DNA of 64,000 nt. Origin: JANXQZ01 sp038225555. GTDB taxonomy: Bacteria; Acidobacteriota; Terriglobia; Bryobacterales; Bryobacteraceae. Positions 18,929-28,101 of this stretch are shown piece after piece. The position numbers were made by a program, and so were the translations under genes. Position 1 is the first letter of the stretch. Every line of letters begins with the position of its first letter. Below the pieces are notes generated by a model. That model searched no databases and was not told the DNA's origin. It saw nothing but the letters and a program-made list of their open reading frames with translations. The stretch is taken from positions 8,815 to 72,814 of the forward strand of contig JBBRRB010000029.1 in NCBI GenBank assembly GCA_038225555.1. The letters run 5' to 3'.

Positions 18929-20890
18929 ATGAGACCGAACCCCGGCCGCCTGCCTTTTTTGAACGGGACTTGCACTGCTCTTGCAGGAATATTGTTTGCG
19001 TGCTCGGCAATGTCGCTGAATGCTTACGACGATAAAAAGGCCAAGAATGCGCCGGCACCCGCTCAGCCGGCTCCCGCGCCGGCGCCGCGCCAGGTAGCCA
19101 CTCCGGCGCCTCAGCGTCAAGTCCAGCAGCCGGCACCGCAGCGTCAGGTCCAGCAGCCGCCACAACAGCAGCGGCAGGTTCAGCAGCCGCTACAACAGCA
19201 GCGGCAGGTTCAGCAGCCGCTACAACAGCGTCAGGTCCAGCAGCCGGCACAGCAGCCGCGTCAGGTTCAGCAACAGCAAACCCCGCAAACCGTTCAGCAG
19301 GGCGCCGCTCCAAGGAATCTGCCTGCTCGTCAGCCTACGCAGCTAGGGAATACGCCGAACCAGACAGGTCGTCAGCCTACGTCGCAAGGCTATCCGCAAA
19401 ACCAGACTGGCCGTCAACCTACTCAGCTAAGCTCCCCCCAGAACCAGTTCGGTCGTCAACCTACGCCGCAAAGCAATCCGCAGATTCAGAGCGGTCGTCA
19501 GCCAGGCTACCAACCGATCCCGACAGCTGCGCAACCCAGGCGGGCCTTTACGAGCCCGAGCGGCGACAATGCCAATTTCCGCGGGGGTACCGTTCACACG
19601 CTCAATACCCAAAACGGAATGAGCGTCAACCATGTTGGCGCGAACCGGGAGTCCATTACGAGACACGGCGATAGGACCGTTGTCACCAACGCGGGAGGAC
19701 ATGGCTACGTTCAGCGCGATGTCGTGGTCCGGAACCAGCGCTTCGTTCAGCGGACATACTACGATCATGGCGCTCGTTATGCCCACGTCTATCGCCCCTA
19801 CTACTATCGCGGCACCTACGTCAACGTGTATACACCCGTGCGGTATTATCGGCCTGCATTCTATTCTTATGCGTACGGCAACCCCTGGAGGACGCCCATT
19901 TATTACCAATGGGGCTGGGTGAACGATCCCTGGTACGGCGCCTACGGGGGTGTGTATTTCAATCCCTACCCGGCTTATCCGCGGCCATCCTTGTGGCTAA
20001 CGGATTACCTGATCGCGAGTAGCTTCCAGGAGGCTTACCAGACCCAGGTAGACGCCGGAATCGTCCCGCAACGCGGAAACTTTCAGGATGGCGCGCCGAT
20101 GGACGATAGCGTCAAGCAGCAGATTTCGGAAGAGGTACAACGGCAGCTGCAGTGGGAGCGGAAAGTGGCTCAGCAGCAAGACGCTCCACCTCAGACTTCC
20201 GAGCCGCTGGTGGTGGCGGATCACATTAAACACACCCTCGTGGCATTCAGCAGCCTGAACGCTGACGCAAGCGGGGGACAGGAGTGCGTGGTAACGGAAG
20301 GAGACGTGCTCCAGTTCGACGCATCGCAGCCTATGAGTGGAACCGCGGGAAATGTGCAGGTGATCTGGAGCAAGCCGAACGATTGCATCGTCGGCAGCAT
20401 GGTCGCGCTGCCGGTCGAACAGCTTCAAGAGATGCAGAATCACATGTTCGAAAGCCTGAACCAGGGCATGCAGGCGATGCAGACTCAGCAGGGCCAGAAT
20501 GGGTTGCCGGCGCTCGCGCCTACCGTAGTGGGCACGAATCAAGCGGCTTTCGCAAGGGAACTGCCCACGCCCGACCCCAATGTGTCGGATGAACTGAAGG
20601 CGCAGGCTCAAGAAGCGAATAACGCAGTGGATCAGGTCACTCAGGAGGCAAATCGAGCTTGGGCTCCGCCGTCTCCGCCTCAGCAGGTTGAACAGGCCAT
20701 AGATCGCACACCTGCAACGACACTCGTTGTCCAAGCACCCGTAACTATTGTGAAAGGCATGACCGTCAACCAAGTGATCGCGGCGCTTGGCCCCCCGACT
20801 AACAATATCGATACGGGCAAGAAGCAGATTCTGGTCTACCCTAGCCTGAAGATCACCTTTGAGAAGGGCAAGGTTCACAAGGTAGAGTAA
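18929..20890 (+). CDS. Secreted Gln/Pro-rich repeat protein with Tyr/Pro-rich core
   Basis: A 653-residue exported protein of unknown function. A signal-like N-terminus (ALAGILFACSAMSLNA) is followed by an Ala/Pro stretch and about eight copies of a short RQVQQP unit (about residues 50-125). Four or five copies of a QTGRQPTQL/S-type unit follow (about 130-195). The middle (about 265-350) is rich in Tyr, Arg, Trp and Pro (RYYRPAFYSYAYGNPW). The last 45 residues resemble a SmpA/OmlA-like unit (MTVNQVIAALGPPTN, LKITFEKGKVHKVE). The repeats are near-identical at the DNA level. Divergent from the kinase gene. Confidence 0.8.
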   Translation: MRPNPGRLPFLNGTCTALAGILFACSAMSLNAYDDKKAKNAPAPAQPAPAPAPRQVATPAPQRQVQQPAPQRQVQQPPQQQRQVQQPLQQQRQVQQPLQQRQVQQPAQQPRQVQQQQTPQTVQQGAAPRNLPARQPTQLGNTPNQTGRQPTSQGYPQNQTGRQPTQLSSPQNQFGRQPTPQSNPQIQSGRQPGYQPIPTAAQPRRAFTSPSGDNANFRGGTVHTLNTQNGMSVNHVGANRESITRHGDRTVVTNAGGHGYVQRDVVVRNQRFVQRTYYDHGARYAHVYRPYYYRGTYVNVYTPVRYYRPAFYSYAYGNPWRTPIYYQWGWVNDPWYGAYGGVYFNPYPAYPRPSLWLTDYLIASSFQEAYQTQVDAGIVPQRGNFQDGAPMDDSVKQQISEEVQRQLQWERKVAQQQDAPPQTSEPLVVADHIKHTLVAFSSLNADASGGQECVVTEGDVLQFDASQPMSGTAGNVQVIWSKPNDCIVGSMVALPVEQLQEMQNHMFESLNQGMQAMQTQQGQNGLPALAPTVVGTNQAAFARELPTPDPNVSDELKAQAQEANNAVDQVTQEANRAWAPPSPPQQVEQAIDRTPATTLVVQAPVTIVKGMTVNQVIAALGPPTNNIDTGKKQILVYPSLKITFEKGKVHKVE

Positions 20891-20911
20891 CAAGCGGGCG
20901 TGTCCGGTTGG

Positions 20912-21952
20912 TTAATGGAGTGCGAGCTTCTGCACCCTCAAGTTGCCAATCTCGCCAACATAGAGCGTTTTCTCGTCGCGGCAATCGATGGCATTCAAGG
21001 TCCCGAATTCCTTCGGCAACTTGCCCGCTCTCCCAAACTTGCCGATCATCGTTCCATCCAGGCGCATTCTGTAGATTTGGCCGTCGTGATCGATGTCATT
21101 GGGTGGATTGGAATTTGAGACGTACATTATCTGATTGGGTCCTTTCGTGATGCAAAGCGCCTGCGTATTTCCAACGTTGTTAAAGGCCGTCTTGAATTTG
21201 CCGTCATTGTCAAAGACCTGGATCCGCTTGTTCGCGCCATCCGCGGCGTAAACGTTGCCTTGGGCGTCCACTGCGATGCCGTGCACATCGGCGAACTCCC
21301 CCGTTGCGGTGCCCTTCTTGCCCCAGGACGTTAAGAACCTGCCGCTTTTGTCGAACTTTGCAATGCGAGCGTTGCCTAGACCATCGGCGACAAATATGTT
21401 TCCCGCAGCGTCCCAAGCGACGTCGGTCGGACGGTCGAACAGATCAGTTGGCTGTCCCGCCCCGTTTCCTCCCCTCGCTGGGCGAGCCGGAACATTCACA
21501 TTCTCCGCTTTACGTCCGAGCAGCAGCGCGACACGCCCTTGAGGATCGAACTTGATGACCATGTTGGTCATCTCGTCTACTATCCAGATGTTATCGCTGG
21601 GGTCGACCCGCACCTGCGCGGCGACCATGAAGCCATATGAATCCTTGCCGATCTCTCGGACGAATTTGCCGTGGCGGTCGAACTGGAACAATCGTGAGCC
21701 GCCATGCGCGAAGGGACGAGCGGTACCGATTGTAATGGTGGGATGGCCCGTGCGCGTGTAGACGAATACATCGCCGCGCGAATTCGTGGCTACGCCGGCC
21801 ACTTCGCCGAAGTAGATGCCAGCAGGAAGTTGTAAAGCATTGGGCACGGAATCGAACTTGATTTCCGGAACCTCGTTCTGAGCGGTCGCCCACGATGCCG
21901 CCATGAACATCGCGGCCGCCAGAGCTTTCATCGCATAGCTTGCTCGTCTCAT
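20912..21952 (-). CDS. Secreted NHL-repeat beta-propeller protein (downstream paralogue)
   Basis: The start is placed at ATG 21952 (MRRASYAMKALAAAMFMA, a signal peptide). Its ATG overlaps the TGA of the upstream gene (ATGA), which also argues against the longer frame. Six NHL-type blades can be followed, for example DPSDNIWIVDEMTNMVIKFD, DAAGNIFVADGLGNARIAKF and DAQGNVYAADGANKRIQVFD. The fold is that of peptidylglycine alpha-amidating-lyase-like propellers. A catalytic role is uncertain; many act as binding scaffolds. It resembles the upstream gene, so the pair is probably a tandem duplication. Confidence 0.87.
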   Translation of the reverse strand: MRRASYAMKALAAAMFMAASWATAQNEVPEIKFDSVPNALQLPAGIYFGEVAGVATNSRGDVFVYTRTGHPTITIGTARPFAHGGSRLFQFDRHGKFVREIGKDSYGFMVAAQVRVDPSDNIWIVDEMTNMVIKFDPQGRVALLLGRKAENVNVPARPARGGNGAGQPTDLFDRPTDVAWDAAGNIFVADGLGNARIAKFDKSGRFLTSWGKKGTATGEFADVHGIAVDAQGNVYAADGANKRIQVFDNDGKFKTAFNNVGNTQALCITKGPNQIMYVSNSNPPNDIDHDGQIYRMRLDGTMIGKFGRAGKLPKEFGTLNAIDCRDEKTLYVGEIGNLRVQKLALH

Positions 21953-23013
21953 TGGGGTTCTCCTTGTTTCGCCGTTGCCGCTACGCCGACCGAAGGTGGC
22001 TTGAAAATCAGTTTCTGGACCCGCCACGACTCGATCTCGCCCACGATGATCTCGTTTGGATTGCGGCAATCGATCATGTGCACCACCTGGAATCCAGGTG
22101 CCTGCTTGCCTGGGTGGCCGAATTTGCCGAGCACTGTCCCGTCCAACTCCGCCTTGTAGATCTCGCCCGTAGTCTCCCAAGTCCCCGGCATGTTCCCGTT
22201 AGGGTTCGAGTTCGAAAGAAAGGCGTACTGGTGGGGGCCCGGCGATATACAAACTGTCCAGCCAACGCCCAGGTTTGTAATCTCCCGCATTGGCTTCAGA
22301 TTATTGTCGAGCACTTGGTAACGGTTGTTGGTGCGGTCGGCTACCCAGACATTCCCCTGTGCGTCAACCTGAAGGCCGTGCGGCAGATTAAATTCGCCCA
22401 AAGCGCTGCCAGGTTTTTCGCTGCCTGCCTGCGCCAGGAAGCGGCCGTCCTTGTCATATTTCACGACACGATTATTGCAGTATCCATCGGACACGAAGAT
22501 ATTGCCTTCCGGGTCCCAAGCCACATCTGTCGGCCGGCAGAAAATATATTTCTGCGATGGCTGGTTCGGGCCGGAAGGGTAAGTCTGTGCGCCAAGAACG
22601 GCCGGAGGCCTGCTGCCTAGCACCATCAGCACCTTTCCATCGGGGCTGAACTTGGTGATCATGTTGGTGCCCTCGTCAACCGTCCAGATGTTGTCGTTCT
22701 TGTCGACGCGCACTGAGTGGGAGAATTCGAAGCCGTAGTAGCCGCCGCCGATTTCCTTTAGGAAGTTGCCGGCGCGATCAAATTCGAATAGTCGCGTATT
22801 GGCGCTTCGATGAAAGACGAAGATATGGCCTTTGGAGTTAGTCGCCACAGCCACCGATTCGCCGAGGTATTCCCCAGGCGGAAGCTTCAAAAAGTTCGGC
22901 ACGGATGAGAATGGAATTTCGCGAACATTCTCGATGGTTGCCTTGCGCTGCGCAAACGAAGAGGGCACGAGAAGGAGCGCCAAAGCCGTTGACGACATCA
23001 GGATGCTTTTCAT
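21949..23013 (-). CDS. Secreted NHL-repeat beta-propeller protein (upstream paralogue)
   Basis: The start at 23013 (MKSILMSSTALALLLVPSSFAQ) gives a clean signal peptide and is preceded by AGGAAA; a longer frame from 23067 adds nothing family-like. Blades include DKNDNIWTVDEGTNMITKFS, DPEGNIFVSDGYCNNRVVKY and DAQGNVWVADRTNNRYQVLD. The C-terminal motif IVGEIESWRVQKLIF parallels the downstream paralogue's YVGEIGNLRVQKLAL. It is coupled to that gene by a 4-base overlap and is divergent from the amidohydrolase gene. A periplasmic or surface location is likely. Confidence 0.88.
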   Translation of the reverse strand: MKSILMSSTALALLLVPSSFAQRKATIENVREIPFSSVPNFLKLPPGEYLGESVAVATNSKGHIFVFHRSANTRLFEFDRAGNFLKEIGGGYYGFEFSHSVRVDKNDNIWTVDEGTNMITKFSPDGKVLMVLGSRPPAVLGAQTYPSGPNQPSQKYIFCRPTDVAWDPEGNIFVSDGYCNNRVVKYDKDGRFLAQAGSEKPGSALGEFNLPHGLQVDAQGNVWVADRTNNRYQVLDNNLKPMREITNLGVGWTVCISPGPHQYAFLSNSNPNGNMPGTWETTGEIYKAELDGTVLGKFGHPGKQAPGFQVVHMIDCRNPNEIIVGEIESWRVQKLIFKPPSVGVAATAKQGEPQ

Positions 23014-23094
23014 AGAGTTTCCTATTCTAGACCAAACAAGCATGCATTGGGGTTCACGAGCTACCAATAGGAGTATGCTGTTCGTCAGCGATTC

Positions 23095-24018
23095 ATGCTT
23101 AATCGAAGACAGTTTATCAGTGCGGCTGCAGCCGCTTCAACAGCCTCCGTTATGGCACAGCAGAGCTACGAATGGGGCGGCCCGGTTCTCGACATCCACC
23201 TCCACCTGCGGCCCGACGGTGAATCGAACCTCGCCCATATCGACGGCAGTTCCGTCACCAAGGCCGTCTTGCTCACGCGTGTGCAGGCCGTCGATCAGGC
23301 GAGGGCGCTGGCCGAAAAGCATCCGGGCCGCTTCGTCTGGTTCGTGAGCGCCGACGTCAGCAAGCCTGAATCAGCCGGCCTGTTGACCAAAGCGGTTAAG
23401 GAAGGCGCTCTCGGAATGGGCGAGATCAAGTATCAGGTGCAGTGCGACGGCCCTGAGATGAAACGCATGTATGCGCTCGCCGCGGAATTGAACGTGCCGA
23501 TCCAGATCCACTTCGGAGACGTGCCGCAGGCTTCGGGCAACGCGGTCTTCAACGGCGGTTTCAAACGCTTCGACGGCATGCTGAAGGCGTTTCCAAAGAC
23601 CCGGTTCATCGCCCATGCGGACACCTTCTGGGCCAACGTGAGCGCGGACTACGCTTACGACACCGCATACCCAACTGGCCGGATCAAAGCGGGCGGCATC
23701 AGCGATAAATGGCTTTCAGACTATTCCAACCTCTACGGTGATATGTCGGCAAACTCCTGCAACAATGCCCTAAACCGCGACCCCGAGTTCATGGCGGGGT
23801 TCCTCGCCCGGCATCAGGACAAACTCATGTTCGGGTGCGATTGCCCATGCTCTGACGGACATGGAGGAGGTCAGACGAACGCCTCACCGCGTCTGCACGG
23901 GAAGTGCATTGCTCGCGAGACGCTGACCGCGATTCGGAAGATGTCAAAACCCGAGGTTTTCAGTAAAATTCGTTGGGAGAACGGCACGAAGCTCCTGGGT
24001 ATTCCGAGCATCCTATAA
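23095..24018 (+). CDS. Exported amidohydrolase-family (TIM-barrel) protein
   Basis: A 307-residue protein with a Tat-like leader (MLNRRQFISAAAAASTASVM). The N-terminal metal-site motif is DIHLHLRPDG, followed by GMGEIKYQV, a histidine in IQIHFGD, FIAHADTFW, and a late acidic/cysteine motif FGCDCPCSDGHGG. This order (HxH, H, H, D) fits the amidohydrolase-2 superfamily, which includes hydrolases and decarboxylases. The Cys-rich CDCPC around the expected metal Asp is unusual. The substrate is unknown. Divergent from the NHL pair. Confidence 0.85.
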   Translation: MLNRRQFISAAAAASTASVMAQQSYEWGGPVLDIHLHLRPDGESNLAHIDGSSVTKAVLLTRVQAVDQARALAEKHPGRFVWFVSADVSKPESAGLLTKAVKEGALGMGEIKYQVQCDGPEMKRMYALAAELNVPIQIHFGDVPQASGNAVFNGGFKRFDGMLKAFPKTRFIAHADTFWANVSADYAYDTAYPTGRIKAGGISDKWLSDYSNLYGDMSANSCNNALNRDPEFMAGFLARHQDKLMFGCDCPCSDGHGGGQTNASPRLHGKCIARETLTAIRKMSKPEVFSKIRWENGTKLLGIPSIL

Positions 24019-24027
24019 GATCTGAAT

Positions 24028-24081
24028 ATGACGCGCCGTGACCTGTTGCGAACCGCTGCATGTGCAATGTCGGGTTGCTGA
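24028..24081 (+). pseudogene. Truncated start of a gene with a Tat-type leader
   Basis: Nine bases after the amidohydrolase stop a frame opens with MTRRDLLRTAACAMSGC and ends at TGA 24081. The RRDLL start looks like a Tat leader. No continuation is recognised in the next 400 bp in any frame. It probably marks the left edge of the decayed region. Confidence 0.4.
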
Positions 24082-25809
24082 TCGCCTCTTCTAAGCTGGC
24101 TGGGAAACTGCCGATTCGCGCTGAGCAAAGCCCGCGCCGAAGCAGTTCCTGTTTCGGAGCATCGCCTGGCGAATTCAGGCAATAGCAGAAGGCGTGATCA
24201 CGCGCGCCAGGATTCGGGATCCTCTGTACGCCGCGATTCCAGCGTTTGCACTTTTTGCCCTCAACGAGGTTGCTGGGAAATAGAAAATAACGAGCGCGAT
24301 CGTAGACATCAGGCCGATGAACCAATGCGAGGCCAGCACCGACACAATCAGGTCCGGCGATTCGCCCGGCGACACTTTTCTACGGGTGTACATCGTACTC
24401 GATAGACAGCGGGGGCGATTGGAGCAGTGCCAAAATTCAGTCACGATTTCTCCGACCCTTACGACTCTTTAAACGTCTCGCCATTCGGGCACCCTCCTGA
24501 AGCCGATTTGTCTGGAGTTCCAAGAGTGCTAACCAAAACAGCCCCAGCGATGATTGTGGCGAACGCATCGGCGAGCGTTATCTTCGTCGACCCGCTGGAT
24601 GAGCTCCAGCGGGAACCGCTCGTATACGGGCGGGGGTTCCGTAACGGGCGGCGGCATGGCCTTCTATGACGCGGACACCGCAGCGGCTGCGGCGACAGCC
24701 CTTGGGCGCGCGTTGGCCACGTTCTCGTACCCGACCGACAATCCGAGCGTGAACAGCTACGCGGACGCGAACTTTCTTCGCGGGCTGATTTACGCGCACG
24801 CGACTGCGATTGCCACATTCGTGAAGACTACCTACCTAATAGCGCAGTTTGAAGTGCTGTGGCCGTATGACGTGAACCACCCGGCACCCACCACGATGGC
24901 AAGGCTCGGGGGCCAGTTGAACCGATATGTGAACCTGCCTTCGCAGTGGCAAACGTTGTCCGGGTCCGGCCTGAATCGCCTGAAGGTGGATCACTGGCGT
25001 TCGGGGCGACCGAACGCAGCCTGACGCCAGCGAAGCAGGCCATAGCGTTTCCTAATGACAGCGCCGCTCACGTGGCCACTGGCGGACACGGCGTACTTGA
25101 CCCCGATCTTTAACGGCGGATGCCCGTGGCCACTTGAGTTTCTTGCAGCCATCGGGAGCGAGATGCCACTGGTCAACCTCTGGGCGTTCGACCACTTCTG
25201 CTTGCTGTCGTGGCCCCTCCCCTTGCGGAAGCCCGGTTCGTCGGCCCAGGTGAATTGAATACGCTTCGATACAACCCTGTGGCGGTCGCGCCGGTCGGTA
25301 CGATCACTGAGTACTCAGGGCCATCGGCTCGCTGACGAAGATCAGCACACGAAGCTCGGTCGGTTCCCGCACGCGATCAAGGGCGCTCTCGCCCAGTTCT
25401 GATGGGACAGTTCAGGTGCCCTCTCAACGGCACCGGGTTCCACGCCCGCCATGCGGCTTCCCGTTGGGATGATCGTTTCGATCAGTTGCTGACTGGCTTT
25501 AAACCCCCGGCAGCCTCGTTCTTTCGTTTCTCCCAAACCACACCGAGGTAATTGAACGAGATGGCCGAGATCCGGGAGACCGGCCGCTCGACGACACGCT
25601 GGATCGGGTCGATACCGCGCTCGGCAAGGTGAAAGAGATCCGCGGCGATATCGCCGTTCTGCTTCGACCGATTCCGTCCTTACCCACACGGACCAGTCCC
25701 ATCTGACGCGGAATTTCGTCGCAGTCTCGGCCTGACCGGACGACACGTAAGAGCACAACGTTATGCCCGGAATTCGTAGGCAATCTCTTTCAAGAAGGAT
25801 TTGATCTTT
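24082..25809. other. Degraded region without intact genes
   Basis: About 1.7 kb in which frames on both strands are short and mostly lack family signatures. The only protein-like stretch is at 24656-25024 (separate entry). No transposase ends, tRNA or palindromes were recognised. It is best read as decaying accessory DNA. Confidence 0.5.
24656..25024 (+). CDS. Possible hypothetical protein or gene remnant
   Basis: An open frame of about 122 residues from ATG 24656 has balanced protein-like composition: DTAAAAATALGRALATFSYP, LRGLIYAHATAIATFVKTTY, then YDVNHPAPTTMARLGGQLNR. No family is recognised. The upstream part of the same frame (from 24554) is Ser/Arg-rich and unconvincing. It may be the remaining piece of a larger gene. 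Confidence 0.3.
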   Translation: MAFYDADTAAAAATALGRALATFSYPTDNPSVNSYADANFLRGLIYAHATAIATFVKTTYLIAQFEVLWPYDVNHPAPTTMARLGGQLNRYVNLPSQWQTLSGSGLNRLKVDHWRSGRPNAA

Positions 25810-26010
25810 CTAGTGGACGGGGCGTAGCCGGGCAAATGGGCGCCGCAGCTCGGCGTATTCCTTGTCCGTGAACGGTCCCGTGCTCATCCATCTTATGCGC
25901 GCCGCATCGTCAAGCAGGACTACATAGCAATGGTTTGTCCGTCGAGACGGCGAGGCGCTCTTTCCAGAGAGCTTCGTCCTTGAACAGCAAGATGGTTTTG
26001 GGCCAAAGCG
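25810..26010 (-). pseudogene. Frameshifted remnant of a redoxin/ATP10-like protein
   Basis: Two frames on the minus strand together read like one protein tail: LWPKTILLFKDEALWKERLA in the first, then after a shift near 25930, CYVVLLDDAARIRWMSTGPF and TDKEYAELRR in the second. The 'YVVLLDxxARIRW..GPFTDxxYAELR' pattern recalls the end of ATP10/redoxin-like proteins. The start is missing. The family call is from memory of the pattern only. Confidence 0.4.
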
Positions 26011-26021
26011 CGGCGGGCATA

Positions 26022-26768
26022 CTACCCATAAAGAGCTGCCTGGCCCTGTACGCTCAGTCGAAGTTGAGGCGGTTCCCCGCCCACGAGACTCGTCGCCACG
26101 TAAGCTCCCTTGAACGCATTTGTGAAGGAGACGCGAACGATCCAGAAAACCATCAATATCAGCGTGAGGAGCGGCGGCGCGCGGAGTATCGGTGATCCGC
26201 GCCATGAAGCGGGGAATACTTTTTGTTGTCCCAGGAAGAGGGACCCCGCGGCTATGAACAGCGCAAAGCACATGCGCCAAAGATGCCGCGCCACGCGAGG
26301 TGCGCCCACAATACCGTCGCGTACGAGCATGCGAACGTCACCCGCGGCTGCAAGCAGAGCCAAGGAACCAAAGAAAAAGTACCCTGGAGCGGGAAATCCA
26401 CCTTTTGAGCCCGCTCAGGTGTTCGCCGCTTCTATTCCAACGATCGCATGGCTGGCAGCGACCGCCAATATGACCAAAAGCGCGCCCCAATCGAAGATGT
26501 CCGTTCCCCCATGCCTGCGCCTTGCCGTCGTCCAAGCCGTCGCAACAAGATAGAACACGAGAACACCGTTGAGACCACTGCCCAGTTGGGATCTCGTGAA
26601 CGCGGTGTACGCCCCGGTTGCGGACATGCTGAGCATGGATATGACAAGCACTTTTCCTGCCAGTCCATTCAGGCGCGAACCTTTGGGGAAAGACATTGCG
26701 GCGGCGCCCGACAGCAGACCTATGGTCGCGGCGCAAATATGAAAAACCAGTAAGGGTGATAATCGCAT
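26022..26768 (-). pseudogene. Multi-pass membrane protein interrupted by a single in-frame TGA
   Basis: One continuous frame runs from ATG 26768 to 26022 except for a TGA at 26415-26417. The first part (MRLSPLLVFHICAATIGLLS to AIVGIEAANT) has four likely membrane helices. After the TGA the same frame continues as AGSKGGFPAPGYFFFGSLAL, then DVRMLVRDG and RRxARHLWRM-like sequence (VARHLWRMCFALFIAAGS) with LTLILMVFWIVRV, so the reading was recently whole. The gene belongs to a family of small membrane proteins with the RHLWRMCFALFIA motif (DUF2306-like region). It is the last gene of the GntR/ABC operon, two bases after the previous stop. Confidence 0.75.
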
Positions 26769-26769
26769 T

Positions 26770-27159
26770 CTAACGAGGCTGGCCCGATTGCAGGCTCCTC
26801 AGTCCGCGCGCCGAGAGAATGACGGAGAAGAGCGCACTTACGCCGAGCGCGATGAGCGTCCAGACCCAGAAAAAGACTCCGTTGGAATAGGCGATCCTGC
26901 CGCCGACAAGTCCCGCCCCCCTCATGTGGGCGAGGGGCATTAGCGACGCGAGGAGCGACCCCAGGAGAATGATGACGTACCCCGATCGCCGTTCGCCGAG
27001 CACCAGCGTTCCATAGAGCCAGACGACCAGGGTAAGTATCCCACTGATGTGCTTGAAGCCTCCCGGCTCGAACCCGCGGACGATGTCGTCCGACAGGTGA
27101 AACGTAAAGAAGAGGATCGAGAGCAGAGACGCGACGGTTAAGGTGACGTTGCTTTTCAT
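26770..27159 (-). CDS. Small four-helix membrane protein
   Basis: A 129-residue protein with four hydrophobic segments: LTVASLLSILFFTFHL, ISGILTLVVWLYGTLVLG, YVIILLGSLLASLMPLAHM, and FFWVWTLIALGVSALFSVIL. Conserved-looking motifs are FHLSDDIVRGFEPGG and RGAGLVGGRI. The family is seen in soil bacteria near similar membrane genes, but its function is unknown. It sits between the ABC permease (48-bp gap) and the broken membrane gene (1-bp gap), so it is probably part of the operon. Confidence 0.75.
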   Translation of the reverse strand: MKSNVTLTVASLLSILFFTFHLSDDIVRGFEPGGFKHISGILTLVVWLYGTLVLGERRSGYVIILLGSLLASLMPLAHMRGAGLVGGRIAYSNGVFFWVWTLIALGVSALFSVILSARGLRSLQSGQPR

Positions 27160-27207
27160 TGGATATTGGTTTCTCCTGACGCACAGAGTGAATCAAAAGC
27201 ATGCGAA

Positions 27208-28101
27208 TCAGATCGGTTCACGGTAGCGGCGTAGACGCGCCGCTGCCGCGAGACATGCCACGGCGAATAGCAGTCCGATCCATAGACCGGGCGTGCTCAG
27301 GAGGCTGTCCGGAACGTGTGTCATCATCGGACTCATGGGGGCGCTTCCGGAGGCTGTGAAAGCTTCCGGGCCCGTGAAGCGGTGGCCCAGCATGACCGCG
27401 AAATACGTCGAGTTGAAGGCAATCTTCTCAACGCCGCAGATCGCCAGCACAGGTAAGACGGCCCATAGAAATACCGCCCTCCGCGCCCAGCTTGAGACCA
27501 GCAGCAACCAGGTGTAGATAGGCGCATGCCAAAGGACATGCAGGGCCAGCAGGTGGTAGAGCAGCCCTAGCGACATCTGAAACAACGGCACCTGTGTCCA
27601 TAGCGTTGCGACACTCAGACCGCTCCCCAGCCGTACCGCGCCACTCAGCAGCAGCATGCTCATATGCGTGGCAACGGTAATCGCGAAGGTGAGCAATGGC
27701 AGAAGGAAGATTGGAATAAACGCCTTCGAAAGCACGGTGGTCAGATCTGAAACCGGGAGCGACTTCCAGAACAGGATGCTTCGATCGCGGCGCTCACCGT
27801 GCAGCGCGTCAAGGCAATAGAATACTCCGACCAGTATCTGCGTAGCCATGAGCAGACCCGCCGCGAAATCGCACTGTAGGGCGAGGGCATGCCGCCGCTG
27901 CGCCGGGTCGAGCATCGCACTAATCAAAAAGCCGAACAGCACGACGGTGGCAGCGGCCAGCGGTGCGATGTAGATGGAACGGTTCTCCCAAAGTTCACGA
28001 CGTATTGACCAGTACAGGGGCCGCGTCGGGGACAACGCGGCCGGGGCGATTCCCTGCGAGTCGTTGAAGAATTCGGGCACCGCATTCGATGGAGTGCTCA
28101 T
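27208..28101 (-). CDS. ABC transporter permease (ABC-2 type)
   Basis: A 297-residue membrane protein with about six helices, starting with a cytoplasmic stretch (YWSIRRELWENRS). Helices include IYIAPLAAATVVLFGFLISA, FAAGLLMATQILVGVFYCLD, FIPIFLLPLLTFAITVATHM and LWIGLLFAVACLAAAA. HGERRDRSILFWKSLPVSDL is the coupling-type segment characteristic of ABC-2 permeases. It overlaps the ATPase gene by four bases. With the YtrA-type regulator this resembles ytr-like exporters that respond to cell-envelope stress; the substrate is unknown. Confidence 0.9.
   Translation of the reverse strand: MSTPSNAVPEFFNDSQGIAPAALSPTRPLYWSIRRELWENRSIYIAPLAAATVVLFGFLISAMLDPAQRRHALALQCDFAAGLLMATQILVGVFYCLDALHGERRDRSILFWKSLPVSDLTTVLSKAFIPIFLLPLLTFAITVATHMSMLLLSGAVRLGSGLSVATLWTQVPLFQMSLGLLYHLLALHVLWHAPIYTWLLLVSSWARRAVFLWAVLPVLAICGVEKIAFNSTYFAVMLGHRFTGPEAFTASGSAPMSPMMTHVPDSLLSTPGLWIGLLFAVACLAAAARLRRYREPI

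Noticed and set aside
18709..19035. A 108-residue open frame before the repeat-protein gene
   Set aside because: It runs into the signal peptide of the better supported gene and lacks protein-like composition.
19100..19520. Short regular repeats resembling a CRISPR array
   Set aside because: Repeats are in frame and code RQVQQP/QTGRQP units with no unique spacers of constant length.
26415..26417. TGA read as selenocysteine
   Set aside because: No SECIS-like hairpin directly downstream was recognised and the position is not a known redox site; a nonsense mutation is simpler.
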